Made by a program: the position numbers and the translations under genes. Below, in pieces: positions 20,917-29,882 of a DNA stretch of 64,000 nucleotides. The stretch spans positions 372,001 to 436,000 of the forward strand of contig JAPFFF010000017.1 in assembly GCA_039105265.1 (NCBI GenBank). Reading direction: 5' to 3'. Within the stretch, counting starts at the first letter, position 1. Each line of letters opens with the position of its first letter. Below the pieces are notes generated by a model that saw only the letters and a program-made list of their open reading frames with translations, did not search any database and had not been told where the DNA came from. The stretch comes from Tritrichomonas musculus. Its lineage: Eukaryota > Parabasalia > Tritrichomonadida > Tritrichomonadidae.

Positions 20917-21967
20917 TACCCGACGCTCAATCCAGCTGAAGAACAAACACCAATCCCTATGGAGCACGCTTTCTTTCTGGAAGATGGAGAAAGAGACCCT
21001 GCGAAATTTAATCGTTATTATTTTAATTTTCCACAAGAATGGTGTACATCTAATCGTGGTGAGTCTATTATTGGTGTTAGAAATATATTTATGTTAGCTA
21101 GAAAGAGAAGGCTAGAATTTAAAATTAAAGTTAGGAAATACTACAAAGAGGACTACAATAAATATGCCACTCCTCCTCCAAAATCAGATGACCCAAACTT
21201 ATATGACCACTCAGCATATATAAGTATACCTGCTGCAAGGAAATCTATGGTTGAAGTAAATGTATTAGCATGGATGAACTCTGAAGATGATTTATCAGGT
21301 TTTGGACATGTATTATATGAATATCTTTGGGCGGAAATGAAAAAATATAATCAAGAGATTGAAGACAATTTGGCGAAGGCAAAAAACAGAAGAAGAAAAA
21401 ATTAAGTATAAAGACAAGCCAAGATTTAGTGAAGACCCTTATGGCCTTTCAACTGAGCTTGATGTCATGGCTGATGGATTCTATGATTATAGGAGAAAAA
21501 CATATTTGGAAAGAATTTTATCTCGACATAATTATGATAAGAAGAGTCCATTTTATATTGACATATCAATTGATTTTCCTCATCGAACCGTTCAAGATTT
21601 TGGATTGATAGACCGAAAATATGATTTCGAAGATGTGTTTAATATTAGTGGAGAGACAGACCAAGGGGCAAATTATCATAATAACTATTAATTTAAATGG
21701 CTTAGAGAAGTCAATTTTTATAATGTATGGGATATGCATTCATGTAAAATTTATTCATCCTTCGGGGACCAATCAAATCAAGGATATGTTGGAAACCCAA
21801 CAATATACTTCAACCCCATAAAATACTTTAAGCTGAACTCAACAGACCAACGATTCTGGATCGAACTATATTCTGGTCGACATAAAGATATACCAGTAAA
21901 AATACCAAGAAGTGAAAGCTTTTCTATCGAAATGATATTCTTCCCTTACCGTAAAATGCTATATTAA
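20917..21967 (+). pseudogene. Copy of the putative virion protein gene (element B)
   Basis: Fossil homologue of the 438-residue protein at 51376-52692. It begins MYPTLNPAEEQTPI, matches RYYFNFPQEWCTSNRGESII in the first third, and ends FNPIKYFKLNSTDQRFWIEL then YRKMLY. Broken, about two breaks. The bases just before the shared ATG are also conserved with D, which supports that start codon. Confidence 0.75.
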
Positions 21968-21992
21968 CTGAGGGTTTATTTTTTTCAAAACA

Positions 21993-22871
21993 ATGACTTA
22001 CAAAACAATAGATGAGTTATACAAAACTTTTCCGTGGAAAACACCATCAAAATTTGTTCCTCTTGCAAAACGATATGGATTTACAGAAGAAGCAGCATTA
22101 AATTATTTGAAGAATATAGTGCATGATATTAAAGTACCAAAGGCAAAATTTATGAATATATATTCAAAACACTCAGGAGGATATCAAATGGATACTTTCA
22201 TAAATGACAAGACAAAAGATGGTTTGAATTATCTGATGTTTATAAATATCAATACCAGGAAAGCTTTTTGTTATGCGATGAGAGGGAAGGGAGCAAAAGA
22301 AGTAGCTAGAGCATTAAATCAATTTTTAGTAGACGAACCAAATGTTTATTCTATTACTTCAGACCAGGATGCCGCCTATTTGTCCAATGATGTTTTGCAA
22401 ATAATGAAGGCTAAAAATATTATATACAATACTACGGAAGACAATAATCATAATGTACTAGGCATCATAAATAGATTCATGAGAACTATTAGAGATATGG
22501 TAGGAGAGAACAGATTTATTGGAGAACAAGAAATGAAGGGATTAATAGATTCCTACAATAAATCCCCTCACCAATCGTTGGACTATAAAATACCAAACGA
22601 AATGACAGAAAAAGATGAAAAAGAATATATCAATACTAAATCACAAATAAATCCATATGACTTTCAGCCTAACGACAGGGTGAGAATTATACAAGCCAAG
22701 GAACCATTTTCGAAGCGAAGAAATAGGGTCAGCAAGGAGGCTTATATTGTTGATTCGAAAGCTGGAAATCAATTTATTGTTAAGTCCAAAGATGAATCAA
22801 TAGATAAGTTGCCGGGATATAGATTGAAAAAAACACAGAATAAAAATAAGGGCCTGAAGGGCCCCGGGTAG
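21993..22871 (+). pseudogene. Polinton integrase (element B, 3' end lost)
   Basis: Fossil. Nearly the same protein as the element D integrase (52703-53779) over its first 285 residues: an N-terminal region like a zinc-binding domain position, rve core (YQMDTFINDKTKDGLNYL, ITSDQDAAYLSNDVL, LGIINRFMRTIRDM), then an SH3-like tail (NDRVRIIQAKEPFSKRRNR). It runs out at a GC palindrome (about 22850-22870) where sequence of element A resumes. Truncated. Confidence 0.85.
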
Positions 22872-22879
22872 AAGTGCCT

Positions 22880-23389
22880 CTTAGTAGTGAATATCTGACG
22901 TGTAGGACCCCCTAATAAAGTGATTATTGTTGGTGATTTCTTTATCGATGCATGTGTAGATGTTGTTGAAGGTTGATTATCGATATTGATATCGGGATGA
23001 GTGCTGAGATGTTGATCTAGAGTGTCTGATACCTCAGTTATTTTTTCAATCAATGCATTCTCTACTTCATAGTGCACCCCATCGATTTTATTCACAGCTG
23101 CAGCTATTTTATTATTACTATCACTCAATGACATGATATTATTCATTACATCATTCATCGATGTTGGTTCATCATCAATCATCACAATAATATCATTATC
23201 GAATATCGGCGTTGATTTAAATGTAACACTAGCCCCATCGAAGTTCTCAAAACGAGTGGGTCCATCGAAAGTTGCATCGTGATACACATGTAATGTATTC
23301 AGTAATCCATTGATATCGCCGGTACCTCCACCACCTCCACCTACAAGAGCTTTATCTATAGCATTCTGTTTCGTTAATATTCCAGTCAT
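22880..23389 (-). CDS. Fibre-like protein of element A
   Basis: About 170 residues. N-terminus MTGILTKQNAIDKALV, then a glycine run (GGGGGGTG), a region like phage/adenovirus fibre or tail-knob proteins (LHVYHDATFDGPTRFENFDG, VTFKSTPIFDND), and a helical segment (MNDVMNNIMSLSDSNNKIAA) that could form a trimeric coiled coil. Function as a receptor-binding spike is inference. It starts 3 bases from the next gene, so the two are probably one transcription block. The C-terminus lies at the border with element B and may not be original. Confidence 0.5.
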
Positions 23390-23952
23390 GTATGTTTCAT
23401 CGATGTTAAAAATAGTAGATATGCATTCATGCTAGTGTAGTTCGCTTCAAGTTTCAAGAAAAGCGTGAAATTATCAGGTTTAATCTCTTTACCCTCAGCA
23501 TCAGTGAACCATACTTTAAAAGTATTTTTACGTGATATAATTTCGTACTTGCGATTATCATCAGGAGGTGTTAAGTTCGCATACCACACTAAGGAATCAC
23601 AGTATTCATCACGTGGAACGAATGAGCAATGGACTTCAGTTTCACCATCGAGATAGTGTTGACAAGTAGCTCTACAGTATTGAAATGATATGTATCGATC
23701 GTTCGATGAGTTAACGAATTCTGGAGGTAATGTATTCTCATAATCGCGAGTGATAAAGTATGTTTTCATCGTTGGTTCTGTGGATTGATTGTAGTATACT
23801 TGACGTTCATAATCATCAATGACTCCATCACCGTTGATATCCATCGCTTCATCAAGTGTATCACCTCGATAAGGATTGATGTTGAAACCAGTGATTCTCT
23901 TGATTGGGATTGAATGAAATTCTCGTTGCGAGTATGTCGACATGTGTTTCAT
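23386..23952 (-). CDS. Conserved virion-associated protein of element A
   Basis: About 185-190 residues; the start is probably one of two close ATGs (23952 or 23943, the latter MSTYSQREF). It contains an EF-hand-like loop (DINGDGVIDDYER), then a conserved region KTYFITRDYEN, YISFQYCRATCQHYLDGETE, DSLVWYANLTPPDDNRKYE and KPDNFTLFLKL. Element C has a homologue at 31612-31953. Its position next to the major capsid gene, and a beta-rich look, make a minor capsid (penton-like) role possible, but that is inference. Confidence 0.6.
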   Translation of the reverse strand: MKHMSTYSQREFHSIPIKRITGFNINPYRGDTLDEAMDINGDGVIDDYERQVYYNQSTEPTMKTYFITRDYENTLPPEFVNSSNDRYISFQYCRATCQHYLDGETEVHCSFVPRDEYCDSLVWYANLTPPDDNRKYEIISRKNTFKVWFTDAEGKEIKPDNFTLFLKLEANYTSMNAYLLFLTSMKHT

Positions 23953-24014
23953 TCTCGTTAAAATCGAAAAATATATCATTTAATGTATGTGTCGATGATG
24001 AGATTCATTTACTC

Positions 24015-25736
24015 TTAACCTGTTGGAATGCCACGAGGATGATACTTAACACCTCCATCGATACTCCAACTCCACCATGATTCACTACAGATCCACATCT
24101 CAGGTGCTGGAGGATGAACATCTTTAACGACAGTTCCATCATCGAGGGTATCTGGATAGAAATATGTATCGTTTTCACCTCCATGAATAGGTAATCCCTT
24201 GAATGTAACGGTGACTGAGTGACATCCAGTATCGATACCATCGAAAACATATCCACTATTTCCACGTTCGAGTTGGAAGTTGATACCGAATGATGTGTTA
24301 TCAGCAGCTGATGATGATTTATATCGCTTACCTGTGGATTCATCATTGAGTGTGAGAGAGAAAGATCTAACGAGTTCATCAGTAGCTTCAATGCATCCAT
24401 CGAGTTCGTTAGCGATGAGTTGATGTTGAACGAATCTTCCATCATATGTTGTTTCGAATTCGGTATCGCGGTACTGTTTCTTGTTGACAGTGAGTTGACA
24501 GTTGCGATACATAATGTTTTGGAAGCATGTGATATCACCTGGATGACGAGGGAACATGAGAGTGATATTAGTTGCGTTACGGAGAGGTATTGATTTAGAG
24601 ACATCAAGTCCGCTATTACCCTTTGCTGAGCCCTCGAAAATCTCACGTGTGAGTTCTTGTGATGGGATGATGATTGGATTCTTTAATATTTCATATAATC
24701 CCTTCATAACTTCAGGTTTAACTCCGAATCCAGCACAGTTAGTTCTAGCGACAGTGATAGTACCTGTATTTGCAAGTTGAAGAGTATTGAATTTAACGGT
24801 CCAGATGTTAACTCCACCAGTATGTGATAATGAATTGAATTCAATGTTTGGATCATCGACTTTACTTGCATCTTCATTCTCACTAGCAACAATTTTATGA
24901 ACTATCTTCGCAGGCATATCGATTTGTGTGAAGTGAGCTGTGATTGGGAGATACCATGGAGTGTTATATTCACCTTCAGCATCGTAATCCATGAATTTCA
25001 ATACATCAGCAACTGCTGTAGGATTTACTTGACACCAAACGAGTGCTTCTAATGATGTGCGAATTTCTTCTTCAAATTCACCGAGGATTCGATTGGGATA
25101 GAGTCTCCATGCTTGTAATGCGAGTTGATCTGTGAATGAGATGATGAGATCGAGTTTAACATCAACAGCTTTACCCCCTTCGAATTTCGATAACGGAATG
25201 TAAACACCACACTTGCATGGCATGTAATTCATAACGTTTTCCCATATGGAATGAGCATGAGGATTAGCTGCTTTAGCATCACGTGCTTTGATAGAGTTGT
25301 AAGCGAATGATTCGCGAATGAGTTCATCTTGACGATATGTATCAATGAGTTTACCGTTAACCCAGAACCTGCAGTCTTCAATGAATTCGACAGCATCTTT
25401 AAATCCGATGAATATAAGATTCAATCCCTTTTTATCGATAGTTGATATATCACCTTCTTTAATATCGTTTTGAAGCTTTACCTTGAATTCAACTGTTGCA
25501 TTGATGAACCCCTTTTCGATTTGACTGATGGTGTGTCCGCTGTGTGTGAGCTTCAAACGTGTTTTAGTACCGACGGGCATTGGTACATCTTTATTCTGAA
25601 ACTCTTCAGTGACGAATGAGAATGTATTATCCCCACCGTTTTTCTGTACGAGATTTCTGAGTGTATCGTTAAAGAATTCGAGAATATCACCTTCATCATT
25701 TCCGCTGTTTTTGAATTGAGCGTTCTGATATGTCAT
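24015..25736 (-). CDS. Major capsid protein, double jelly-roll type (element A)
   Basis: 573 residues, intact frame. Landmarks: MTYQNAQFKNSGNDEGD at the start; IFIGFKDAVEFIEDCRFWVN, RQDELIRESFAYNSIKARD and GVYIPLSKFEGGK in the first half; FGVKPEVMKG and the C-terminal GINFQLERGNSGYVFDGIDT and VTFKGLPIHGG. It aligns in pattern with the element D protein at 56625-58199 (WFGFKDARDAVEKYEIVANG) and closely with the relic in element C. Size and place next to a packaging ATPase fit the Polinton major capsid protein, which forms hexameric capsomers. A TTTTTTTAT run lies 12-18 bases before the ATG. Confidence 0.8.
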   Translation of the reverse strand: MTYQNAQFKNSGNDEGDILEFFNDTLRNLVQKNGGDNTFSFVTEEFQNKDVPMPVGTKTRLKLTHSGHTISQIEKGFINATVEFKVKLQNDIKEGDISTIDKKGLNLIFIGFKDAVEFIEDCRFWVNGKLIDTYRQDELIRESFAYNSIKARDAKAANPHAHSIWENVMNYMPCKCGVYIPLSKFEGGKAVDVKLDLIISFTDQLALQAWRLYPNRILGEFEEEIRTSLEALVWCQVNPTAVADVLKFMDYDAEGEYNTPWYLPITAHFTQIDMPAKIVHKIVASENEDASKVDDPNIEFNSLSHTGGVNIWTVKFNTLQLANTGTITVARTNCAGFGVKPEVMKGLYEILKNPIIIPSQELTREIFEGSAKGNSGLDVSKSIPLRNATNITLMFPRHPGDITCFQNIMYRNCQLTVNKKQYRDTEFETTYDGRFVQHQLIANELDGCIEATDELVRSFSLTLNDESTGKRYKSSSAADNTSFGINFQLERGNSGYVFDGIDTGCHSVTVTFKGLPIHGGENDTYFYPDTLDDGTVVKDVHPPAPEMWICSESWWSWSIDGGVKYHPRGIPTG

Positions 25737-25815
25737 TTGGGTTCACATAAAAAAATCGGAAGTACTGTTGATGAACTAGCATTGAATAAATCACTTTTTA
25801 TTCCCAACTCAAAAT

Positions 25816-26136
25816 ATGGCGTTCGGAAGTTGGTTGAAGAATCTCGGTAAGAAGATAGTTAGTGGATTCAAGAAAGTAATACCCATCGCAAAAAAAGTAG
25901 GTAAAGTCGTTAAGAATACCGTAGCTCCAATACTCGGAACTATAGGTAATGCTATCGGTGGTAAAGCTGGGAAAGCACTTGATATCGCAAGTAGCATCAC
26001 CGGTACTGCAGCAGATAAAGCTCTCTCCATCACTGATAAAGTCGATAACTACATCAAAACGAATGGGCGTTCAGCGATGGATGATTGGATAGCTCATGAG
26101 AGAAACCTCTCAAAACACCTCGTAATCCCTAAATAA
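25816..26136 (+). CDS. Small basic amphipathic protein (minor capsid pVI/pX-like), element A
   Basis: 106 residues: MAFGSWLKNLGKKIVSGFKK, then a lysine-rich, glycine/alanine-rich central part (NTVAPILGTIGNAIGGKAGK) and a hydrophilic tail. An amphipathic basic N-terminus suits a membrane-active or DNA-condensing minor capsid protein as in adenovirus pVI and Polinton PX, by analogy only. Element C has a homologue (29462-29824) with the same MAFG-W-KNL start. TCACTTTTTAT, an initiator plus T-run, lies 15-25 bases upstream. Divergent from the capsid gene with an 80-bp gap. Confidence 0.65.
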   Translation: MAFGSWLKNLGKKIVSGFKKVIPIAKKVGKVVKNTVAPILGTIGNAIGGKAGKALDIASSITGTAADKALSITDKVDNYIKTNGRSAMDDWIAHERNLSKHLVIPK

Positions 26137-26229
26137 ATGTGTTTGATAACGATTGATAACGATTGAATATTTATGAAATCATTCAGAAATTATCATTAAT
26201 AATTCACTATTTTTATTAACACTCAAACA

Positions 26230-26580
26230 TGGATGTTAAGATTATAGAGCCCATCACGCATTACATTAAAGAATTCGATACGCCTAACGACTTCGATTCA
26301 TGGTATAAGTCTCATCAAGAAGCTTGATAAACTCACCACTCACAAACTCAACAAGATGTATCACATCAATGGATATCGCATCACGCGTATCAAAGGTGTA
26401 TTATCACTCAAGAAAGCACCTCGAAAATCAACTCCTAAAGATGATATCATCACTGATAATTCAGAGAACGAGCAGCGTTTCATAGCTATCGAAAATGAGA
26501 TATCAGATATGTCTGAAGATATCAAGAATATTAAGATTGCTTTAAAATCTATAGAGAACTACTTCTCAAACCTCGAATGA
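26230..26580 (+). pseudogene. Small conserved gene of element A
   Basis: Fossil. Begins MDVKIIEPITHYIKEFDTP like the 59-residue ORF of element C (MEVKVIGPIKEYLKTFNTP), shares YHINGYRITRIKGVLSL with it, and continues into a helical tail (FIAIENEISDMSEDIKNIKI) that could be a coiled coil. TCACTATTTTTATT precedes the ATG. Broken, about one break. Function unknown; convergent with the ATPase, 1 bp apart. Confidence 0.55.
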
Positions 26581-26581
26581 G

Positions 26582-27442
26582 TTATAATTGAATGAATGTT
26601 TCGCCACCGTCAATCACTTGAATTACGAGATATGGATGAGAGTCGGGATACTCATTCTTTAACGACATGATATTCTCATATTTTTCATAGAAATCATCGA
26701 AACAGAGGTTAGAAGCTGATTGACTATAGATATATCGCAATTGTTGTTTATTGAAGCATGGGAATATGAATAACGTAGTGATTTCGTTTTTGATATGAGG
26801 TTTGAGTCCCTTCCATCCCTGAATCAAGAGAAAGAATGTCATATTCGTATGTCGACAACGACGTAACAATTGCGAGAAATACGATGTTTCATTCGTGAAG
26901 AGTTTGCTGTTACTGATATCATCAAATAACACAAGTGTATGAAGATACTTTTTATTGAAATCATCAATGTGTAATGTATTGAATAACCCCTCAATATCGC
27001 TCTTCGTGATGTTTAATTGTGGATCGTTTAGCATGTTTTCGAGATGATTATTCTTAATGGAGTAATACTCATTCTTCGATTCAATGATTTTCTCGATAAT
27101 TTTCTCAGCATCGGATTCACTCACGGTTATTATCGGTAATCGAGATTCTATTAAAGATTTCAATGCTAAGAAAGATCTATCACTTTCATTCCCATCTTTA
27201 GTAACATAAACGAGTAGATGATGAGTATTCATTAACGATATTTTTATCACCTCTTCCAGAGCTATCAATCTCTTCCCCTGCCCTTGTTTACCAACGATTA
27301 CATTAACTGAATTATATCTCACGTTAATCTCAGGATGTATCTTATCGATGAATGCTCCACTCATATCTTTCTTCTTACTCGTTAATACCTCATTCACTTT
27401 ATTTTTAACGATATCGTTTAACGATATATTCTCAGGTATCAT
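26582..27442 (-). CDS. DNA-packaging ATPase (FtsK/HerA, A32-like), element A
   Basis: 286 residues, intact. Walker A VGKQGQGKR (residues about 50-58), Walker B TLVLFDDIS (about 168-176), then a conserved LLRRCRHTNMTFFLLIQGW stretch matching LLTKTRHYNITCIMAIQT of the element D ATPase (53790-54647), including the sensor-like Q. Family role: pumps element DNA into the capsid. A TATTTTTA run lies about 15 bases before the start. Confidence 0.85.
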   Translation of the reverse strand: MIPENISLNDIVKNKVNEVLTSKKKDMSGAFIDKIHPEINVRYNSVNVIVGKQGQGKRLIALEEVIKISLMNTHHLLVYVTKDGNESDRSFLALKSLIESRLPIITVSESDAEKIIEKIIESKNEYYSIKNNHLENMLNDPQLNITKSDIEGLFNTLHIDDFNKKYLHTLVLFDDISNSKLFTNETSYFSQLLRRCRHTNMTFFLLIQGWKGLKPHIKNEITTLFIFPCFNKQQLRYIYSQSASNLCFDDFYEKYENIMSLKNEYPDSHPYLVIQVIDGGETFIQL

Positions 27443-27492
27443 GTTTATGAGATGTAAAAATATATATCACAACAGCATCATTCGTATCCCAC

Positions 27493-28698
27493 TTACTCTT
27501 CAGGATAAGTAATTCCAGATGTTGAATAAGTAAATCCAGGCATTGGAGTATCGGGATCTATTGGGGTATCTTCATCAGAGGCAGCAGCTAATCGAGCATC
27601 AATATATGTATCTGATGGTGGTGGAATAGGACGAGCACCGAATTGAGATGGCGAAGCATTACCTTCGAGATACATACTAGCATCGTTAGGTACAGCCCTT
27701 ACACCACCTACTACTGTGTTTATTTCGCTAACGATGAAATTAACGACTCCATCATAAGCATGAGTATTCGTGTTATCTTTAAATGCTGATATCATTGAGC
27801 GTACCATATTCATAGTAGATGCTTTACCGTTTTCACTACGTTTCAGCTTATCGAATTCTTTCTTAGTGAGTGTGTTATGTGGATCTAATGCTGATTTAAG
27901 TGATTGATTCCATATCTTTGATGAGAGTTTACCGATGAATTTCAACTTCTCAGAACCCGTCAATGCACGTCCGATACTGGTTTCAACGATTGCAGCAGCA
28001 TCATCAAAAGCGGGTTGGAAGAGGTATTTCTTGAAGATCGCGTATGCCGATAAATTCTTAGGTGCTGTCGATGTGTATCGCTTACTATTAACTGCATCTT
28101 TATAGAATGGGAAGTTCTGATCGTAGAAACGAGTATCGAGGCGAACTCTACCGACATTCTCAACTAAGTCTTGTGATGTAGCATCATCGTAAGTGAAGTA
28201 TTGAGGATTGAATTGATCGCGAAGGAAATCTCTCTTACTATATACTTTAACTTCATTTCCATGAGCATCAATATGTGATTTACCTCGCTGATTTCTTAAT
28301 TGTGCACGTGCAGCCCTTGTGGGAAGTGCTGTGTTATATACTAAATCGTCAGCCCATTCACTCTTCTTTGTAGTCCATCCGTTAACGATTAATGGATTAC
28401 CACGTTTATCATAAACGATGACATCAGGGATATCATCACCATTAACATCAGTGAGATTCGCTAATACTGCGGGACCGTTGGGATCACGCTTATTCAAGTA
28501 CCATGGTGAGTTAGGTGATGATTGATTGTGTTTCTGTATCATAGCTTCAGCGTTTTGTGGAGCGATAGCACTCTTAACACGTTTAACATCACGTTTGATA
28601 TCGAGAACTATATTCATCAATGAATCCATACCAGGTTTCTTCTCAGCAGTTACTTGCTTAGGAGTATATCGCAATTGAGGGTAATTTTGTTCTGTCAT
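27493..28698 (-). CDS. Virion-like protein with calcium-loop motif, element A
   Basis: The start at 28698 (MTEQNYPQLRYTPKQVT) is preferred because a TTTTTTTAT run sits just before it; a longer open frame begins at 28740. About 400 residues: helical N-terminus, a DVNGDDIPDVIVYDKRG segment (aspartate-rich loop as in integrin/FG-GAP or dockerin-like repeats), KVYSKRDFLRDQFNPQYF, a central helical part and a proline-rich C-terminus (ARPIPPPSDTYI). Similar large proteins occur in trichomonad Polintons next to the ATPase; a minor capsid role is inference. No homologue is visible in element D. Confidence 0.5.
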   Translation of the reverse strand: MTEQNYPQLRYTPKQVTAEKKPGMDSLMNIVLDIKRDVKRVKSAIAPQNAEAMIQKHNQSSPNSPWYLNKRDPNGPAVLANLTDVNGDDIPDVIVYDKRGNPLIVNGWTTKKSEWADDLVYNTALPTRAARAQLRNQRGKSHIDAHGNEVKVYSKRDFLRDQFNPQYFTYDDATSQDLVENVGRVRLDTRFYDQNFPFYKDAVNSKRYTSTAPKNLSAYAIFKKYLFQPAFDDAAAIVETSIGRALTGSEKLKFIGKLSSKIWNQSLKSALDPHNTLTKKEFDKLKRSENGKASTMNMVRSMISAFKDNTNTHAYDGVVNFIVSEINTVVGGVRAVPNDASMYLEGNASPSQFGARPIPPPSDTYIDARLAAASDEDTPIDPDTPMPGFTYSTSGITYPEE

Positions 28699-28740
28699 TT
28701 GAGTCTGAATAAAAAAACGATATCTCATAATCACATTCAC

Positions 28741-29227
28741 TAACGATTATCCCACTGACCCCTCGTTTCACCATGCTCGTCAACGTCATTCACTCACGAA
28801 TCTTATACTGTATAACACCTCTCAATATCTAACCGTCCTCTCGATACCTATTAAAACACCATCAAATCTCCATAACTGATTTATCGTGTATTAATTATCA
28901 CTCACGCGATTTTCACTCATATTTAGTCCCTTCCGACATCTCTCCAGACGCCCGTAAACGCTGTTTTTGTATGGTTTTCATGCGTGAAACACGTGATTGA
29001 TATGTCGTCAACTACTCTCACAAACGCTGTTTTTGTATGGTTTTCATGGGTGAGAAACACTTAGGATCCAAAAATGAAAATCGTAAAAAAGGGGCTCAAA
29101 ATGGGTATTTACACGGGGTTTTGGCCCGAGTAAGCCATACCCTGAAAATGGTCTAGTTGTCCTTGGGATTTGGGGTCATATTTGAAGCTCAAAATATCTA
29201 ACCTCCATACGCGCCTACCCTATACTA
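28741..29227. other. Junction between elements A and C
   Basis: No gene. It contains a 35-bp direct repeat (28956-28990 and 29022-29056, core ACGCTGTTTTTGTATGG) and a GC-richer stretch 29070-29200. It may hold remnants of Polinton terminal repeats, as the A and C genes point away from it in mirror order. Confidence 0.45.
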
Positions 29228-29407
29228 CTACAACACCCCTTTGATTTTCGTTATACGATATCCCTCAATGTAATACATCTTATTAAGTTTATGAGTCGTA
29301 ATCTTATCAATCTCGTCTTTATTTTTAGCATACCATAAATTGAATTCATCTGGAGTATTAAATGTTTTCAAGTATTCTTTAATAGGTCCAATCACTTTTA
29401 CTTCCAT
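29228..29407 (-). CDS. Small conserved ORF of element C
   Basis: 59 residues, too short for standard ORF cut-offs: MEVKVIGPIKEYLKTFNTP, DEFNLWYAKNKDEIDKITTH, YYIEGYRITKIKGVL, then two stop codons. It is the counterpart of 26230-26580 in element A, without the coiled-coil tail. Function unknown. Its conservation in two lineages argues for a true element gene. Confidence 0.55.
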   Translation of the reverse strand: MEVKVIGPIKEYLKTFNTPDEFNLWYAKNKDEIDKITTHKLNKMYYIEGYRITKIKGVL

Positions 29408-29461
29408 TTAATGTACATTAAAATAAACAATCGCATTTAATCATCAATGAACTCATTTAAG

Positions 29462-29824
29462 TCACTTCAAGATTGGAGTTAGTCTACCTTTATTCCCACC
29501 AAGAATTGGTCTTTGAAACATTTCCACCTTATTGTTTGAATCATCATTAATTATTGAATCGAAATTTGTGAAATCTATTGGTAAAGGTTTTAGTTTGATT
29601 GGGTTTGTTTTAGGTGGATTTGGTGCAACTTTATTGAGCAAGTAATCGGCTCCATTAGCAATACTATTAACGATTCCACTAACTGTATCACCAAACATAA
29701 GCCCAACTTTTCGTGCTATTTCAATTCCCTTACGAATGTATGGAGATGCTTTCTTTATGAAATTCTTCCCTTTCACCAGCAAGTTCTTAAACCATATCCC
29801 AAATGCCATTTTCTTTGGATTCAT
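29462..29824 (-). CDS. Small basic minor-capsid-like protein, element C
   Basis: Frame of 120 residues from MNPKKMAFGIWFKNLLVKGK; a second ATG at MAFG matches the start of the A homologue (25816-26136). Lysine-rich amphipathic N-terminus, hydrophobic centre (GLMFGDTVSGIVNSIANGAD), proline-rich tail (NPPKTNPIKLKPLP). It is longer at the C-terminus than the A copy (QRPILGGNKGRLTP). Role as pVI/pX-like protein is by analogy. Divergent from the capsid relic with 58 bp between. Confidence 0.55.
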   Translation of the reverse strand: MNPKKMAFGIWFKNLLVKGKNFIKKASPYIRKGIEIARKVGLMFGDTVSGIVNSIANGADYLLNKVAPNPPKTNPIKLKPLPIDFTNFDSIINDDSNNKVEMFQRPILGGNKGRLTPILK

Positions 29825-29882
29825 ATTAAAATTCTAAAAATACAACTTCACATGAATCTTTTTTTAATCTCAACTCAAAGAA

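Larger units (their letters stand above)
20190..22875 (+). mobile_element. Polinton B, truncated, inserted in A
   Basis: Fossil of the same lineage as element D: it shares the left-end GGTAGGC palindrome, GC island, A-rich leader, virion-like gene and integrase. Only about 2.7 kb of an element that should exceed 13 kb remains. Broken, with about three breaks plus the truncation. High protein similarity to D suggests it is younger than A. Confidence 0.75.
22875..28740 (-). mobile_element. Polinton relic A, right part
   Basis: Fossil. Gene order from the right on the minus strand: 415-residue virion-like protein, packaging ATPase, then two plus-strand small genes, then minus-strand major capsid protein, a 185-residue protein and a fibre-like protein. 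Most frames here are intact, so this half looks better kept than the left half. Codons are richer in G/C and TCG/ATC than in element D, which marks a distinct lineage. Confidence 0.75.
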
